Shown here piece by piece: positions 49,952 through 58,934 of a stretch of 64,000 nucleotides of DNA. The position numbers were made by a program, and so were the translations under genes. Location of the stretch: positions 1 to 64,000 of the forward strand of contig JACZXZ010000001.1 in the NCBI GenBank assembly GCA_022571365.1. Reading direction: 5' to 3'. The DNA is from Pseudomonadota bacterium. GTDB lineage: Bacteria > Pseudomonadota > Alphaproteobacteria > G022571365. Numbering within the stretch: position 1 is the stretch's first letter; every line of letters begins with the position of its first letter. Under the pieces are notes generated by a model. The model saw nothing but the letters and a program-made list of their open reading frames with translations. It did not search any database and was not told the DNA's origin.

Positions 49952-51514
49952 ATGGGTCCAGAGTTCCTCAGCCTGCTGATGTTCCTCGTCACCTGCGGCG
50001 TGCTGCTGTTGGGGTTTCCCGTCGCGTTTTCGCTGGCCGGGACCGCGCTCATCTTTGCCGGCATCGGCACCCTTTTCGGTGTTTTCGACCTCCCCCTCCT
50101 GGGCGGCCTGGGGTCGCGCTATTTCGGCGTCATGGTCAACCAGGTTCTGGTCGCGGTGCCGCTGTTCGTGTTCATGGGGGTCATGCTCGAACGCTCGAAG
50201 GTGGCCGCGCAGCTGCTGGAGACCATGGGCCTTTTGTTCGGCTCGGTAAGGGGCGGGCTTGGGTTGTCGGTGATCTTCGTCGGTATGCTGCTGGCGGCCT
50301 CGACCGGCATCGTCGGCGCCGCGGTGGTGACCATGGGCTTGCTGAGCCTGCCGACCATGATGAAGGCGGGCTACGATCCCAAACTCGCCTGCGGCATCAT
50401 CTGCGCCTCGGGCACCCTTGGCCAGATCATCCCGCCGTCGATCGTCCTGGTGTTGTTGGCAAGTATCCTGCAGGGCGCGAACACCAAGGCGCAGCTGGCT
50501 CTGGGCAATTTTGCCCCGAAGCCCGTCTCGGTCGTCGATTTGTTCGCCGGCGCCTTCATCCCCGGCCTGCTCCTGGTGGTCCTTTATATGGCCTGGGTTC
50601 TTTTCGTGGCCGCGACCCGCCCCGACGCCTGCCCGGCGATCCGGGATGCCGGTGAACACGGTGCGCTCGGGCCGCGGGTCCTGCGCGTGCTGGTGCCGCC
50701 CATAATCCTGATGCTGGCGGTCTTGGGCTCGATCATCGTCGGCGCCGCTACGCCGACCGAAGCGGCCGCGGTCGGCTCGGTCGGCGCGCTGCTGCTCGCC
50801 GGCCAGCGCCTCGATGAACGGCGCGCCCTGCCGATCTACCTCGCCGGCGCCTGCCTGGGTATGATCGTCCTGCTCTCGACCTTCTTCGACCTGCGCGTCC
50901 AGAAGGCGAACCTGCCCCTGGACGATCTGCTGGCGCTCATCGCTGTCGCGGGGTGTTGCGGGGGTCTCGTTTGGGGCATGAGTGTCAGCCTGATTCGAGT
51001 CCACCGGACCAGAATTCTGCACGACGTGATGCAGTCGACCTTGAAAATCTCGTCGATGGTTTTCGTCATTCTGCTCGGCGCCTCGATGTTCTCGCTGGTG
51101 TTTCGTGGGTTCGGCGGCGACGAGCTGGTTGGAGCGTTTCTCCAAGACCTGCCGGGCGGCGTGTTTGGCGCCATGGTCGTGGTCATGGTCGTGATGTTCT
51201 TGCTAGGCTTCTTCCTCGACTTCATCGAGATCATGTTTGTGGTGGTGCCGATCGTCGGGCCGATCCTGCTCACCATGGGGCTCGACCCGATCTGGCTGGG
51301 CGTCATGATCGGTATCAACCTGCAGACCAGTTTTCTGACGCCGCCCTTTGGCTTCGCCCTGTTCTATCTACGCGGGGTCGCCCCGGCCGCGATCAAGACC
51401 ACGGATATCTACCGGGGCATCGTTCCGTTCGTCGTCATCCAGTTGCTCGCGCTGGGCGTGGTGGCGATGTTTCCGGGGTTTGCCACCTGGCTGCCCAAGG
51501 CCCTTTTCGGCTAG
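49952..51514 (+). CDS. TRAP transporter large permease (DctM-like)
   Basis: Multi-TM; VPLFVFMGVMLERSKVAAQLLETMG, ASGTLGQIIPPSIVLVLL, PTEAAAVGSVGALLL, QTSFLTPPFGFALFYLRGV. Confidence 0.95.
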   Translation: MGPEFLSLLMFLVTCGVLLLGFPVAFSLAGTALIFAGIGTLFGVFDLPLLGGLGSRYFGVMVNQVLVAVPLFVFMGVMLERSKVAAQLLETMGLLFGSVRGGLGLSVIFVGMLLAASTGIVGAAVVTMGLLSLPTMMKAGYDPKLACGIICASGTLGQIIPPSIVLVLLASILQGANTKAQLALGNFAPKPVSVVDLFAGAFIPGLLLVVLYMAWVLFVAATRPDACPAIRDAGEHGALGPRVLRVLVPPIILMLAVLGSIIVGAATPTEAAAVGSVGALLLAGQRLDERRALPIYLAGACLGMIVLLSTFFDLRVQKANLPLDDLLALIAVAGCCGGLVWGMSVSLIRVHRTRILHDVMQSTLKISSMVFVILLGASMFSLVFRGFGGDELVGAFLQDLPGGVFGAMVVVMVVMFLLGFFLDFIEIMFVVVPIVGPILLTMGLDPIWLGVMIGINLQTSFLTPPFGFALFYLRGVAPAAIKTTDIYRGIVPFVVIQLLALGVVAMFPGFATWLPKALFG

Positions 51515-51536
51515 CAGCGCGGCGCTTGACGAAAAT

Positions 51537-51559
51537 CGGCGAGGGATATTCCCCCGCCG
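51537..51559. terminator. hairpin between convergent dctM-like and dctP-like genes
   Basis: CGGCGaGGG-atatt-CCCcCGCCG, followed by ATTTTC on the minus strand. Confidence 0.5.
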
Positions 51560-51595
51560 TCGGGACAGCCGCCTTGGTGCGTGCCGGGGCAAGCC

Positions 51596-52708
51596 TTATC
51601 CGGTCGACGGCTCCGCGTATTTGAAGGGCAGGCCGCGCGCCGCCAAGTAAGCCTGTTCCGACGTCTTGGACCAAGCGATCGCGTCCTTGCGGAAATTGAG
51701 CGCGCTGTCGAAGACTTCGCGGCTCAACCGGTCCCGGGACGCAAGGTCGTTCAGGACCTGGCCGGCCAGCTCGCCGAGACCGTACAAAATCTCGTTGCTG
51801 AAACGCCTGAGCTGGACGTTGTGCTGCGTGAGCAACACCAGCAACGCGGTGTTGTTGCGGGCGATGAACTCGCCCAGCACAAGGTGGTTCACCGCCGCGT
51901 TGGCGGCTTCGATAAGCGCCTTCAGATCGCCCGGCAAGGCCTCCCACTTCTTGATGTTGATGAAGTTATCGAGGCAGGTCGCCGGTTCCTGCCAGCCTGG
52001 GTAGTAGTAGAACTTGGCGCTTTTGTAGAGACCGAAGGCGAGATCGTTGTAAGGGCCGACCCACTCGGTCGCGTCGATCGCGCCTGACTGAAGCGCGGGC
52101 TGGATCTCGGCACCCGGCAGGTTGACCACGTTGCCGCCGGCGGCCTTGACCACCTCGCCCCCCAGTCCCGGAATGCGCATCTTCAGGCCCTGATAGTCGT
52201 CGAGCGAGTTCATCTCCTTGTTGAACCAGCCGCCCATTTGGACCCCGCTATTGCCGCTGGCGAAGAACTTGCAGCCAAGCTCGCCATAGACCTTGTCGGC
52301 GAGCTCCTGGCCGCCGCCATACTGGATCCAGGCGTTAAGCTCTTGCGCCGTCATGCCGAACGGTCCCGAGGGGATGAACTGCGTCGCGGGAACCTTGCCT
52401 TTCCAATAGTATGGCGCGCCATGACCCATTTCGACGGTGCCGCCAGAGACCGCGTCCATGGCTTCGAACGCCGGGACGATTTCACCCGCGCCGCGAACCT
52501 TGACGGTCAGGCGACCCCCCGAACCGCGGGTGATGAAATCGGCGAGCAGGTTGGCGCCGGTGCCCAGGCCGGGAAAGTTCATCGGCCAGGTGGTGACCAT
52601 CGTCCATTCCATCAGACCCTGGGAGATGGCGGGCTTGGGAAAGCTGGCGGCAGCGGTGGCCGCGGCGACGGCGCCGGTCGCCCGCTGCAAGAACGAACGG
52701 CGTTTCAT
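51596..52708 (-). CDS. TRAP transporter substrate-binding protein (DctP-like, TAT-type signal)
   Basis: MKRRSFLQRATGAVAAATAAASFPKPAISQG; DYQGLKMRIPGLGGEVVKAAGGNVVNLPGAEIQPALQSGAIDATEWVGPYNDLAFGLYKSAKFYYYPGW. ORF opens at 52738. Confidence 0.93.
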   Translation of the reverse strand: MKRRSFLQRATGAVAAATAAASFPKPAISQGLMEWTMVTTWPMNFPGLGTGANLLADFITRGSGGRLTVKVRGAGEIVPAFEAMDAVSGGTVEMGHGAPYYWKGKVPATQFIPSGPFGMTAQELNAWIQYGGGQELADKVYGELGCKFFASGNSGVQMGGWFNKEMNSLDDYQGLKMRIPGLGGEVVKAAGGNVVNLPGAEIQPALQSGAIDATEWVGPYNDLAFGLYKSAKFYYYPGWQEPATCLDNFINIKKWEALPGDLKALIEAANAAVNHLVLGEFIARNNTALLVLLTQHNVQLRRFSNEILYGLGELAGQVLNDLASRDRLSREVFDSALNFRKDAIAWSKTSEQAYLAARGLPFKYAEPSTG

Positions 52709-52816
52709 GTTTCTTCCCCTGATGCGTTTCATGTCCACGAGGTCTCCCGATTAAATTCCTGGCGGATCGATACCCTCCGCCGGCAAGCAGCCACCTCGCC
52801 AAAGGTTGGCAGGTGG

Positions 52817-52870
52817 CCAACTGTCAGTGAACGACCAACTGTCGGTAAATAGCCCGCTGTCGGTAAACAT
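52817..52870. repeat. 18-bp tandem repeat x3 (ccaactgtcRgtRaaYRR)
   Basis: ccaactgtcagtgaacga/ccaactgtcggtaaatag/cccgctgtcggtaaacat upstream of the dctP-like gene. Confidence 0.9.
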
Positions 52871-52940
52871 CGAGGATTATAGTTGCCCGCCGATGCGGCG
52901 CAACAAATCGTCCCATCGGCCTTGCGGCACGGGTGCCGTA

Positions 52941-53675
52941 TCAAACCTCTAGCAGCCGCCAGCCGTCTCCTCCGAGTGCCTGAAGCGGCTGGAAGCGGAC
53001 CTTGTAGGCCATCTTGGGACTGGCTTGGATCCAGTAGCCGAGATAGACGAACGAGAGGCCCTCGGCCTGCGCCTGCCGGATCAGCTGTAGCACCGTGAAC
53101 GTCCCGAGGCTGCGTTTCGTCACGGCCGGGTCGAAGCAGCTGTAGACTGCCGAAAGGCTATCCGGCAGCCGGTCGTTGAGAGAGGTGGCGACCAGCTCGC
53201 CCAAGGGGCTGCGGAATTCGGTGATGAAGGTGTCGACCGGGCTGTCCTCGACCATGGCCTGATAGTCGGCGAAGCTCATCGCCGACATTCCACCGCCGTT
53301 GTGGCGCGACCGCTGGTAGCGCGCGAACAGCCGGTATTGTTCCGCCGTCGCTCGGGCCGCCAGCTCGCGGACCGCGAGGTCGGCATTGGCGTTCAAGACC
53401 CGGCGCAGGGATCGGCTCGGGGCGAACTCCCGGACCACGACCCGGACCGGCACGCAGGCGCGGCAGCTCGGACAGAGCGGCCGGTAGACGATGTGGTGGC
53501 TGCGGCGAAAGCCGGCCTGGGACAAGGCGTCGTAGACTTGAGCGGACTCGGGGCCGGTGAGATCGGTGAAGATGTCCCGCTCGACACGGTCGGCCAAATA
53601 GGGGCAGCGCCTGGGCGCCGTGCGGTAGAACCGGCGCGGTATTTTTGCGGTTTGTGGGCTTGAGGAGGACAACAT
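52941..53675 (-). CDS. arginyl/leucyl-tRNA--protein transferase (Ate/Bpt family)
   Basis: CPYLADRVERDIFTDLTG, SHHIVYRPLCPSCRACVPVRVVVREFAPSRSLRRVL, FVYLGYWIQASPKMAYKVRFQPLQAL. ORF opens at 53768. Confidence 0.94.
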   Translation of the reverse strand: MLSSSSPQTAKIPRRFYRTAPRRCPYLADRVERDIFTDLTGPESAQVYDALSQAGFRRSHHIVYRPLCPSCRACVPVRVVVREFAPSRSLRRVLNANADLAVRELAARATAEQYRLFARYQRSRHNGGGMSAMSFADYQAMVEDSPVDTFITEFRSPLGELVATSLNDRLPDSLSAVYSCFDPAVTKRSLGTFTVLQLIRQAQAEGLSFVYLGYWIQASPKMAYKVRFQPLQALGGDGWRLLEV

Positions 53676-53756
53676 CGCCTTCGCCCTTGAAATCCCTGGA
53701 GGTGGCCGGCGGCAAGTCATGCCTGACTGTCTCGGAATCGGTGCCGGCCGCCTGTC

Positions 53757-53788
53757 ATTTCCGGTCAAGGAAATTTCCGGTCAAGGAA
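53757..53788. repeat. perfect 16-bp tandem duplication (atttccggtcaaggaa x2)
   Basis: Read directly. Confidence 0.95.
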
Positions 53789-53986
53789 GCCGTGTAGCCC
53801 CTTGCGCGCGAGCCTGTCAATGGATTGGCGCCGGGACCGGCGCTTGGAGCCGGCTACCCCCACGCCGGACCAGGCTGGAACCACCTCCCAGGACCGAATT
53901 GAGGTCGCCCGCCCATTCGCCGCTCGCCGATGGCGTTGCGGCTGGGGGAGGCATCGAACAGCGCGCAGGGTGTCCACCCGGCCGGT

Positions 53987-55810
53987 TCACCGTCGCCGCC
54001 GCTTGAGCACGTACATGCGCATCAGGCCATAGCCCTTGGCGGCGGGCATGTGGCCGACGTACTCGCAGGTGAGCGACGCATCGCCGTCCAGCGCCAGGCC
54101 TGCCGCGAACGGCTCGGTGACGTAGACGTTGCCTTCGGGCGTGGCGGGCTCGAGGCGCGCCGTGCGGGTGACGTGGCTGCCGAAGTAACCCGAATCCTTG
54201 ACCACGTAGTCATAGCCCTCGAACACCGGTCCGACATGGGCGCCGACGCGCAGCGCCAGATGCGCCGGCAGGCCGAGCGCCTTCAGGTCGATAACCCCCA
54301 TCGCCGCTTGCAGATCGAGCGCCAACTGCGCCGCGACCGGCGCGTCGCTGGCCACCACGAACAGCCCGTCGCCCCAGGTATTGCGGTACAGGACGTCCGA
54401 GCCATAGCGGTCGAGAACCGCGCCCAGGCTGCCCATCACCTCCTTGTGAAACACCGGAAGCTGAGGTTCGCGCAGTTTGCTGAATCCTTTGAAGTCGCTG
54501 AACAGCATCGCGCGGATCGCTCGCTCGTGCTCGGAAAAGCCGGGCGATGCCACCGGTTGTCGCACGGTCCGACGGACGGCCCTCACGGCCGCTGCGGTGG
54601 GGGCTGCCACGTCGATGACGTGGGATCTCATGCCGATGCTGCGCCAAAACGCCACGTCGGTCGCGGTACCTCCCTCACCGCCGGCCTCTTTGCCGTCCCA
54701 GACGGCCGCCTGTTCGACCTCCGCGTCGAGGAAGGTGGCGCGGAGCAGCGCGAGTCCCATGGCCAACCGCGCGGCGTAGGTGAACAGCAGGTCGTCGCCC
54801 ATGTAGCTGTCCTCGGTGGCGTAAGTGATCGAGGTTGCCTTGGCCAGGCAGTCGTCGAAGCGCCGGCTCCAGCCAGGACCGCCCGGCTTGACCGAGATGC
54901 GTTTGAACTCGTCCTTGTCGAATGGCAGGACCACGTGAAGTTCCGCGCTACTCGACAGCAGCGTTTCGGCGAACAGGATGTCGGCGCCGCAAGCCAGTGA
55001 GCCATAGCCAAATCCGACCGACCCCTCATCCAGATGGGCCGCGATTCGCTGCGCCACCGGGTGCTCTGATTCGGCGGGAAAGCGCCCGGGCGCGCCTGGC
55101 GCCGAGATCATGTGCCCCAGGAAGGTGATGACTCGCGGCGGCGTGAGCGGCGCCAGAATTGCCGGGTCGATGGCTCTCTCCGCACAAATGAGGCGCAGTT
55201 GCCGGCGCGTTGTCGCGAGCGCAGCGTAGTCGCCGCCATGGGCTGCCGCTGCCCGCTCCAGGGCGGCGCCGGCATTGTCCAGGTCATCGAGCAGCAGCGC
55301 GGCCTCCGCCTCCGTGGCGGCCCGGTAGTAGGCCTTTCCAGGATCAGCGAGGCTGGTCCTCGATAAGGCGTCCAGCACCCTGCGGGCGAGATCGGTGGCT
55401 CGTGCCGGCTTGCCGGCGAGCAGCCACATGGTCGCCGCGTTGACGCCCGGGTAATAGTCGCCCGTGCGGTCGAAAACCACCTCGTAGAGGCCGGCGGTAA
55501 TCACTGCGCGCGATGCCCGCTCAGCCCCTTCGGCCTCCAGCGCGTAGTCCTTTTCCAGTCGGGCGCCCAGCGCGGAAATGTCCACTTCCGGCCGCCCGGC
55601 TAGGCCGTATTCGTCAAACCGCGCCCGCGCCTGCTCCGTCGCCCCGCTTCGCGCCAGAGTCCGCACCGCGAGATACCTCAGCCCCAGGTGATCCGGGTGA
55701 GCCTCCAGGCCTCTGTTGGCAAGATCGTAAGCGGTAAGGAAATCGCCCGCGCGCTCGACGCCTTCGACCTTAGCGACCCACTCTTCGGCGGAGAACGTCT
55801 GCTCAAGCAT
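53987..55810 (-). CDS. three-module protein: N-terminal TPR-like (TRAFs-binding-like) region, central SLOG-like domain, C-terminal class III nucleotide cyclase-like domain
   Basis: ITFLGHMISAPG...GYGSLACGADILFAETLLSSSAELHVVLPF (SLOG-like); AMLFSDFKGFSKL...RNTWGDGLFVV...RVGAHVGPVFEG...YFGSHVTRTARLEP (cyclase homology domain). Confidence 0.8.
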   Translation of the reverse strand: MLEQTFSAEEWVAKVEGVERAGDFLTAYDLANRGLEAHPDHLGLRYLAVRTLARSGATEQARARFDEYGLAGRPEVDISALGARLEKDYALEAEGAERASRAVITAGLYEVVFDRTGDYYPGVNAATMWLLAGKPARATDLARRVLDALSRTSLADPGKAYYRAATEAEAALLLDDLDNAGAALERAAAAHGGDYAALATTRRQLRLICAERAIDPAILAPLTPPRVITFLGHMISAPGAPGRFPAESEHPVAQRIAAHLDEGSVGFGYGSLACGADILFAETLLSSSAELHVVLPFDKDEFKRISVKPGGPGWSRRFDDCLAKATSITYATEDSYMGDDLLFTYAARLAMGLALLRATFLDAEVEQAAVWDGKEAGGEGGTATDVAFWRSIGMRSHVIDVAAPTAAAVRAVRRTVRQPVASPGFSEHERAIRAMLFSDFKGFSKLREPQLPVFHKEVMGSLGAVLDRYGSDVLYRNTWGDGLFVVASDAPVAAQLALDLQAAMGVIDLKALGLPAHLALRVGAHVGPVFEGYDYVVKDSGYFGSHVTRTARLEPATPEGNVYVTEPFAAGLALDGDASLTCEYVGHMPAAKGYGLMRMYVLKRRRR

Positions 55811-56111
55811 GGATGGCTCCTGTGGGCGGCTGACCGAAGCCGCCGCAACATCGCCTCAAGGCAGGGATCATAGCGCGGGCATCGGCTGGCGCAATCGGCC
55901 GTGGCGCGCCGGTGTTTTCGAACCCCGCGACGGAGTCGTTACACACCTATGCTGCCGGCTTGGCCGGTGCCTTGAAGCGAGGGGCGGGTCCCCTCAGACG
56001 AGCCTACGCGCAGCCCGCTGCCGATCCGGCTCGTCGATGACGACTTGAGGCGTGTCATGTCGGGCCTCGCGTTGTAGGCTTGTCGGCGTCCATTTTTAAG
56101 GGGGATCAGTC

Positions 56112-56810
56112 ATGCGCCGTCGGTCCGCCGCCCTGTTCGTGCCTGTGCTGCTTCTATGGCCAACCGCTGACTTCGGCCCCTCCGACATGTTGACCGTCCC
56201 GGCAATCCTTGCGGCGGAAACATGCACCGGGTTTGCCTGTCCTGAGCTTGCGGGTCACGTGTGGCAGGTGCCTTCTGGGATCGGCAGCGAAGAGGAAAGC
56301 AGTGACAGCATCGATGCCGACGGGGACGGGGTTCCCGACGATCGGGACCAATGCGTTGGGGCGATTCCCGGAGCGAGCGGCGCGGATGCGACCGGGTGCC
56401 CGACGGATTTTGACCCTTATGCCAAACTGAGTTTTCAAGACGACAAGCAGAGACGTTGGTACCGGCGGTTCTGGACGGGCGATTGCGACAACCTCAGCTT
56501 CTTCACCTGCCTGCCGGGCAGGCCGTACTGGTACGATGTCCTCAAGCGGGCCCTGGCCAATGTGCCGGCGGGTGATTTGGGCCGCCTGACGAACCGGCTG
56601 TGGTCCCTGGGCCGCCTGATCGGCTATGAATGGGCCAAGGAAAACGATATCCGCAGGATAGACACGGACGATCTGCAAGTCTGGAGCGGGGCCTTGACCA
56701 CTGCCAGCGACCTGGACAGGACCATCGACCGGATCAAAGCGGAGGCGATGGAGAAGTTGAGCGCCCCGACCGGGATCGGCGGCGCGGATGGTAACCTCGA
56801 CCAGAGTTAG
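56112..56810 (+). CDS. hypothetical secreted protein with one thrombospondin type 3-like Ca-binding motif
   Basis: N-terminal signal-like segment; DADGDGVPDDRDQCVGAIPGASGADATGCP. Confidence 0.65.
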   Translation: MRRRSAALFVPVLLLWPTADFGPSDMLTVPAILAAETCTGFACPELAGHVWQVPSGIGSEEESSDSIDADGDGVPDDRDQCVGAIPGASGADATGCPTDFDPYAKLSFQDDKQRRWYRRFWTGDCDNLSFFTCLPGRPYWYDVLKRALANVPAGDLGRLTNRLWSLGRLIGYEWAKENDIRRIDTDDLQVWSGALTTASDLDRTIDRIKAEAMEKLSAPTGIGGADGNLDQS

Positions 56811-56978
56811 CTGACGTGACTGGGAAAGCGAGATAGGGCGCACTCGCCCCGGCCGCTTTCACCTCAAGCGGGAGCGAACATGAAACCGTGGCGTCGCAAG
56901 CATCGGGTGTCGAATCGAGTGGCGCCGGGGGACGCCGAGCATCCGCGCGGTCCATGAGCTTTGAAACAAGAGCTGCGC

Positions 56979-58805
56979 CTAGCGCGTTTGAAACAGCTTG
57001 GTTAGCGCGAGGATGATCATGACGGCGATGAACAGAAGGCCGAGCCGGTAAAAGATAAGGCAGCCGAATGCGAATATCAGAAAAGCGATAAGGTGATTGA
57101 GGCGCGGCCATTTCATCGGCCAGAAATCCATGTCGTCCAGACGATCCAGGCATTCTTCTCTGGAAAGTTTCGTCAGATGGGAAATGTCCGCCCCCTCGCT
57201 TTCCAGGTAGGACCGCAGTTCGTTTCGGCTTTGCCGGGCGGCGAAGTTGAGAACGTAGACGGGCCCGAACAAAACCATCAGGGCCAGAACAAAACCAAGG
57301 AAAATGGCCATCGCACTGGTGAAATTACCGGCGCCGCCGACTGTAAACAGGGTCGCCGCCAGCCGGGACAGGCCCGGCCAAGACACGCCTGCGGCGAAGA
57401 GGAAATCGAAGGCGGCTTTGATTTCGCCAAAAGAGAACTCGAGAATATCCGGTGCGTCGGTTCGCAAGTACAGATTTTGAATATGCATCATGTAGAAAAT
57501 GAAAAATACGATCATGGATACGTAGGAAGAATTCTTGAAAAATAGCTGAAAGGCCTGAAATCCACGTCGAGTGTCGTTCGAATTCACGTCTGGAATCAGA
57601 CGAACAACTTTGCTTTGTCTTGCATATCTATAGATCATGTTCGAGAGCGCAAAGAGGAAGGCGTAGAAACTCAGAATTATCGCAAGGCTCATCCCCTGGG
57701 CCAGGTAGGCAGCCAGACTGAATAAGGCGTTCGCGGTGGGTGACACCTCTCTGCCGGGGGCGGTGAGCAACGCCGCGACTGACCAGTCCATTTCGTCGAA
57801 ACCAGGTGGAAACGCGCCGTCCATAAGCGGGCCGCCGGTCATGAAGTACCATTCGGTCATGCACTGCGCGAATGAGATGAGAGACAACAGCAGCGCCCAT
57901 TTGGCGCTGTTGTTCACGACGTTCCGCCAATCCCGAAAGATCGTCTCTTCGCTGACCGGCCGCCACTGCTGGCCAACCACCATATTGTGGCGGACGAGCT
58001 GGTGCAGCACGGTCTCCACGTTTTGAAAGGTGACCAGCATCAAGAAGATGATGGCGGGAAACGCCGCGACATAGGTCACTGACCAATTGATCGCCCAGAC
58101 AAAACCTATCTCCTTGCGGAAAGGGCTGCCGTCATCGGCGGTCAGCTCAGCCGGATAGAATGCGACGCCAACCAGGAAGCTTGCCACGACAAGGAGGAAG
58201 CCAAGCAGGATCGCACCGAAAAAAACGAACTGGGGCGAAACCTCCTGAGCTCGCCAGACCAGCTTCGCGATCTTGCTGGCCGCCTTGGCAATGGGCCGCT
58301 CCGTGGCAATGCGGTCGGCTTCGGCGATTTCCTGCTGGAAGCGGTCTTCCGCCTGAGGCTGGGATTCCTTGGGCGGCGCGTCTCGCTCGACCTCAGCTTC
58401 AGCCTTCCCCGAGGGACGGCTTATGATCCTTTCGACCGTCGCCAGGAATCGCAGGAATTCGGGATGGTGCAGGTTCTCGTGCCAGTCGGCCAGGCGCGCC
58501 GCCTGTATCGGCCTGAAGGCGAGGGGAATTGGGATGTCGTCGATGAGAACCGGGACGAGGATGTCCCGGTTTGCGGCTTCATTTGCTTCCGCCTTTATCC
58601 AGCGTGAGGTCACCGAGTACTTGGACCATACAACGATGACGCAACTTGCGGCGTTCAATGCCGCCTCGATAACCTCGTCGTACGATTTGCCGGGGGGAAT
58701 TTCCTTGTCCCACCAGACGGACCAACCGTTCTGTTCGAGGGCTTCCACGAGTACCTGCACCCGCGGCTGGTCCTGGCTGGCGTAGCTGATAAAGATGTCG
58801 CTCAT
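56979..58805 (-). CDS. N-terminal TIR domain protein with multiple C-terminal transmembrane helices
   Basis: MSDIFISYASQDQPRVQVLVEALEQNGWSVWWDKEIPPGKSYDEVIEAALNAASCVIVVWSKYSVTSRWIKAEANEA; then about 7-8 hydrophobic helices. Confidence 0.92.
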   Translation of the reverse strand: MSDIFISYASQDQPRVQVLVEALEQNGWSVWWDKEIPPGKSYDEVIEAALNAASCVIVVWSKYSVTSRWIKAEANEAANRDILVPVLIDDIPIPLAFRPIQAARLADWHENLHHPEFLRFLATVERIISRPSGKAEAEVERDAPPKESQPQAEDRFQQEIAEADRIATERPIAKAASKIAKLVWRAQEVSPQFVFFGAILLGFLLVVASFLVGVAFYPAELTADDGSPFRKEIGFVWAINWSVTYVAAFPAIIFLMLVTFQNVETVLHQLVRHNMVVGQQWRPVSEETIFRDWRNVVNNSAKWALLLSLISFAQCMTEWYFMTGGPLMDGAFPPGFDEMDWSVAALLTAPGREVSPTANALFSLAAYLAQGMSLAIILSFYAFLFALSNMIYRYARQSKVVRLIPDVNSNDTRRGFQAFQLFFKNSSYVSMIVFFIFYMMHIQNLYLRTDAPDILEFSFGEIKAAFDFLFAAGVSWPGLSRLAATLFTVGGAGNFTSAMAIFLGFVLALMVLFGPVYVLNFAARQSRNELRSYLESEGADISHLTKLSREECLDRLDDMDFWPMKWPRLNHLIAFLIFAFGCLIFYRLGLLFIAVMIILALTKLFQTR

Positions 58806-58934
58806 ATGCCTTCGTGGCCTGATCGACGAGCCGCGAGGCTTGGCGTGCCGGATTTGCGGCCGCCGCTCGAAAGCGCGGATCAGGGATAGTCAGACTTTCT
58901 CTTTACTCTGTCGAGGGTTTGATTCCCACGGGTT

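Noticed and set aside
53987-58805. Calling the locus a Pycsar system outright
   Set aside because: No cyclic-nucleotide-binding domain recognised in the TIR protein, the genes are not adjacent, and the cyclase has extra domains; kept only as a hypothesis.
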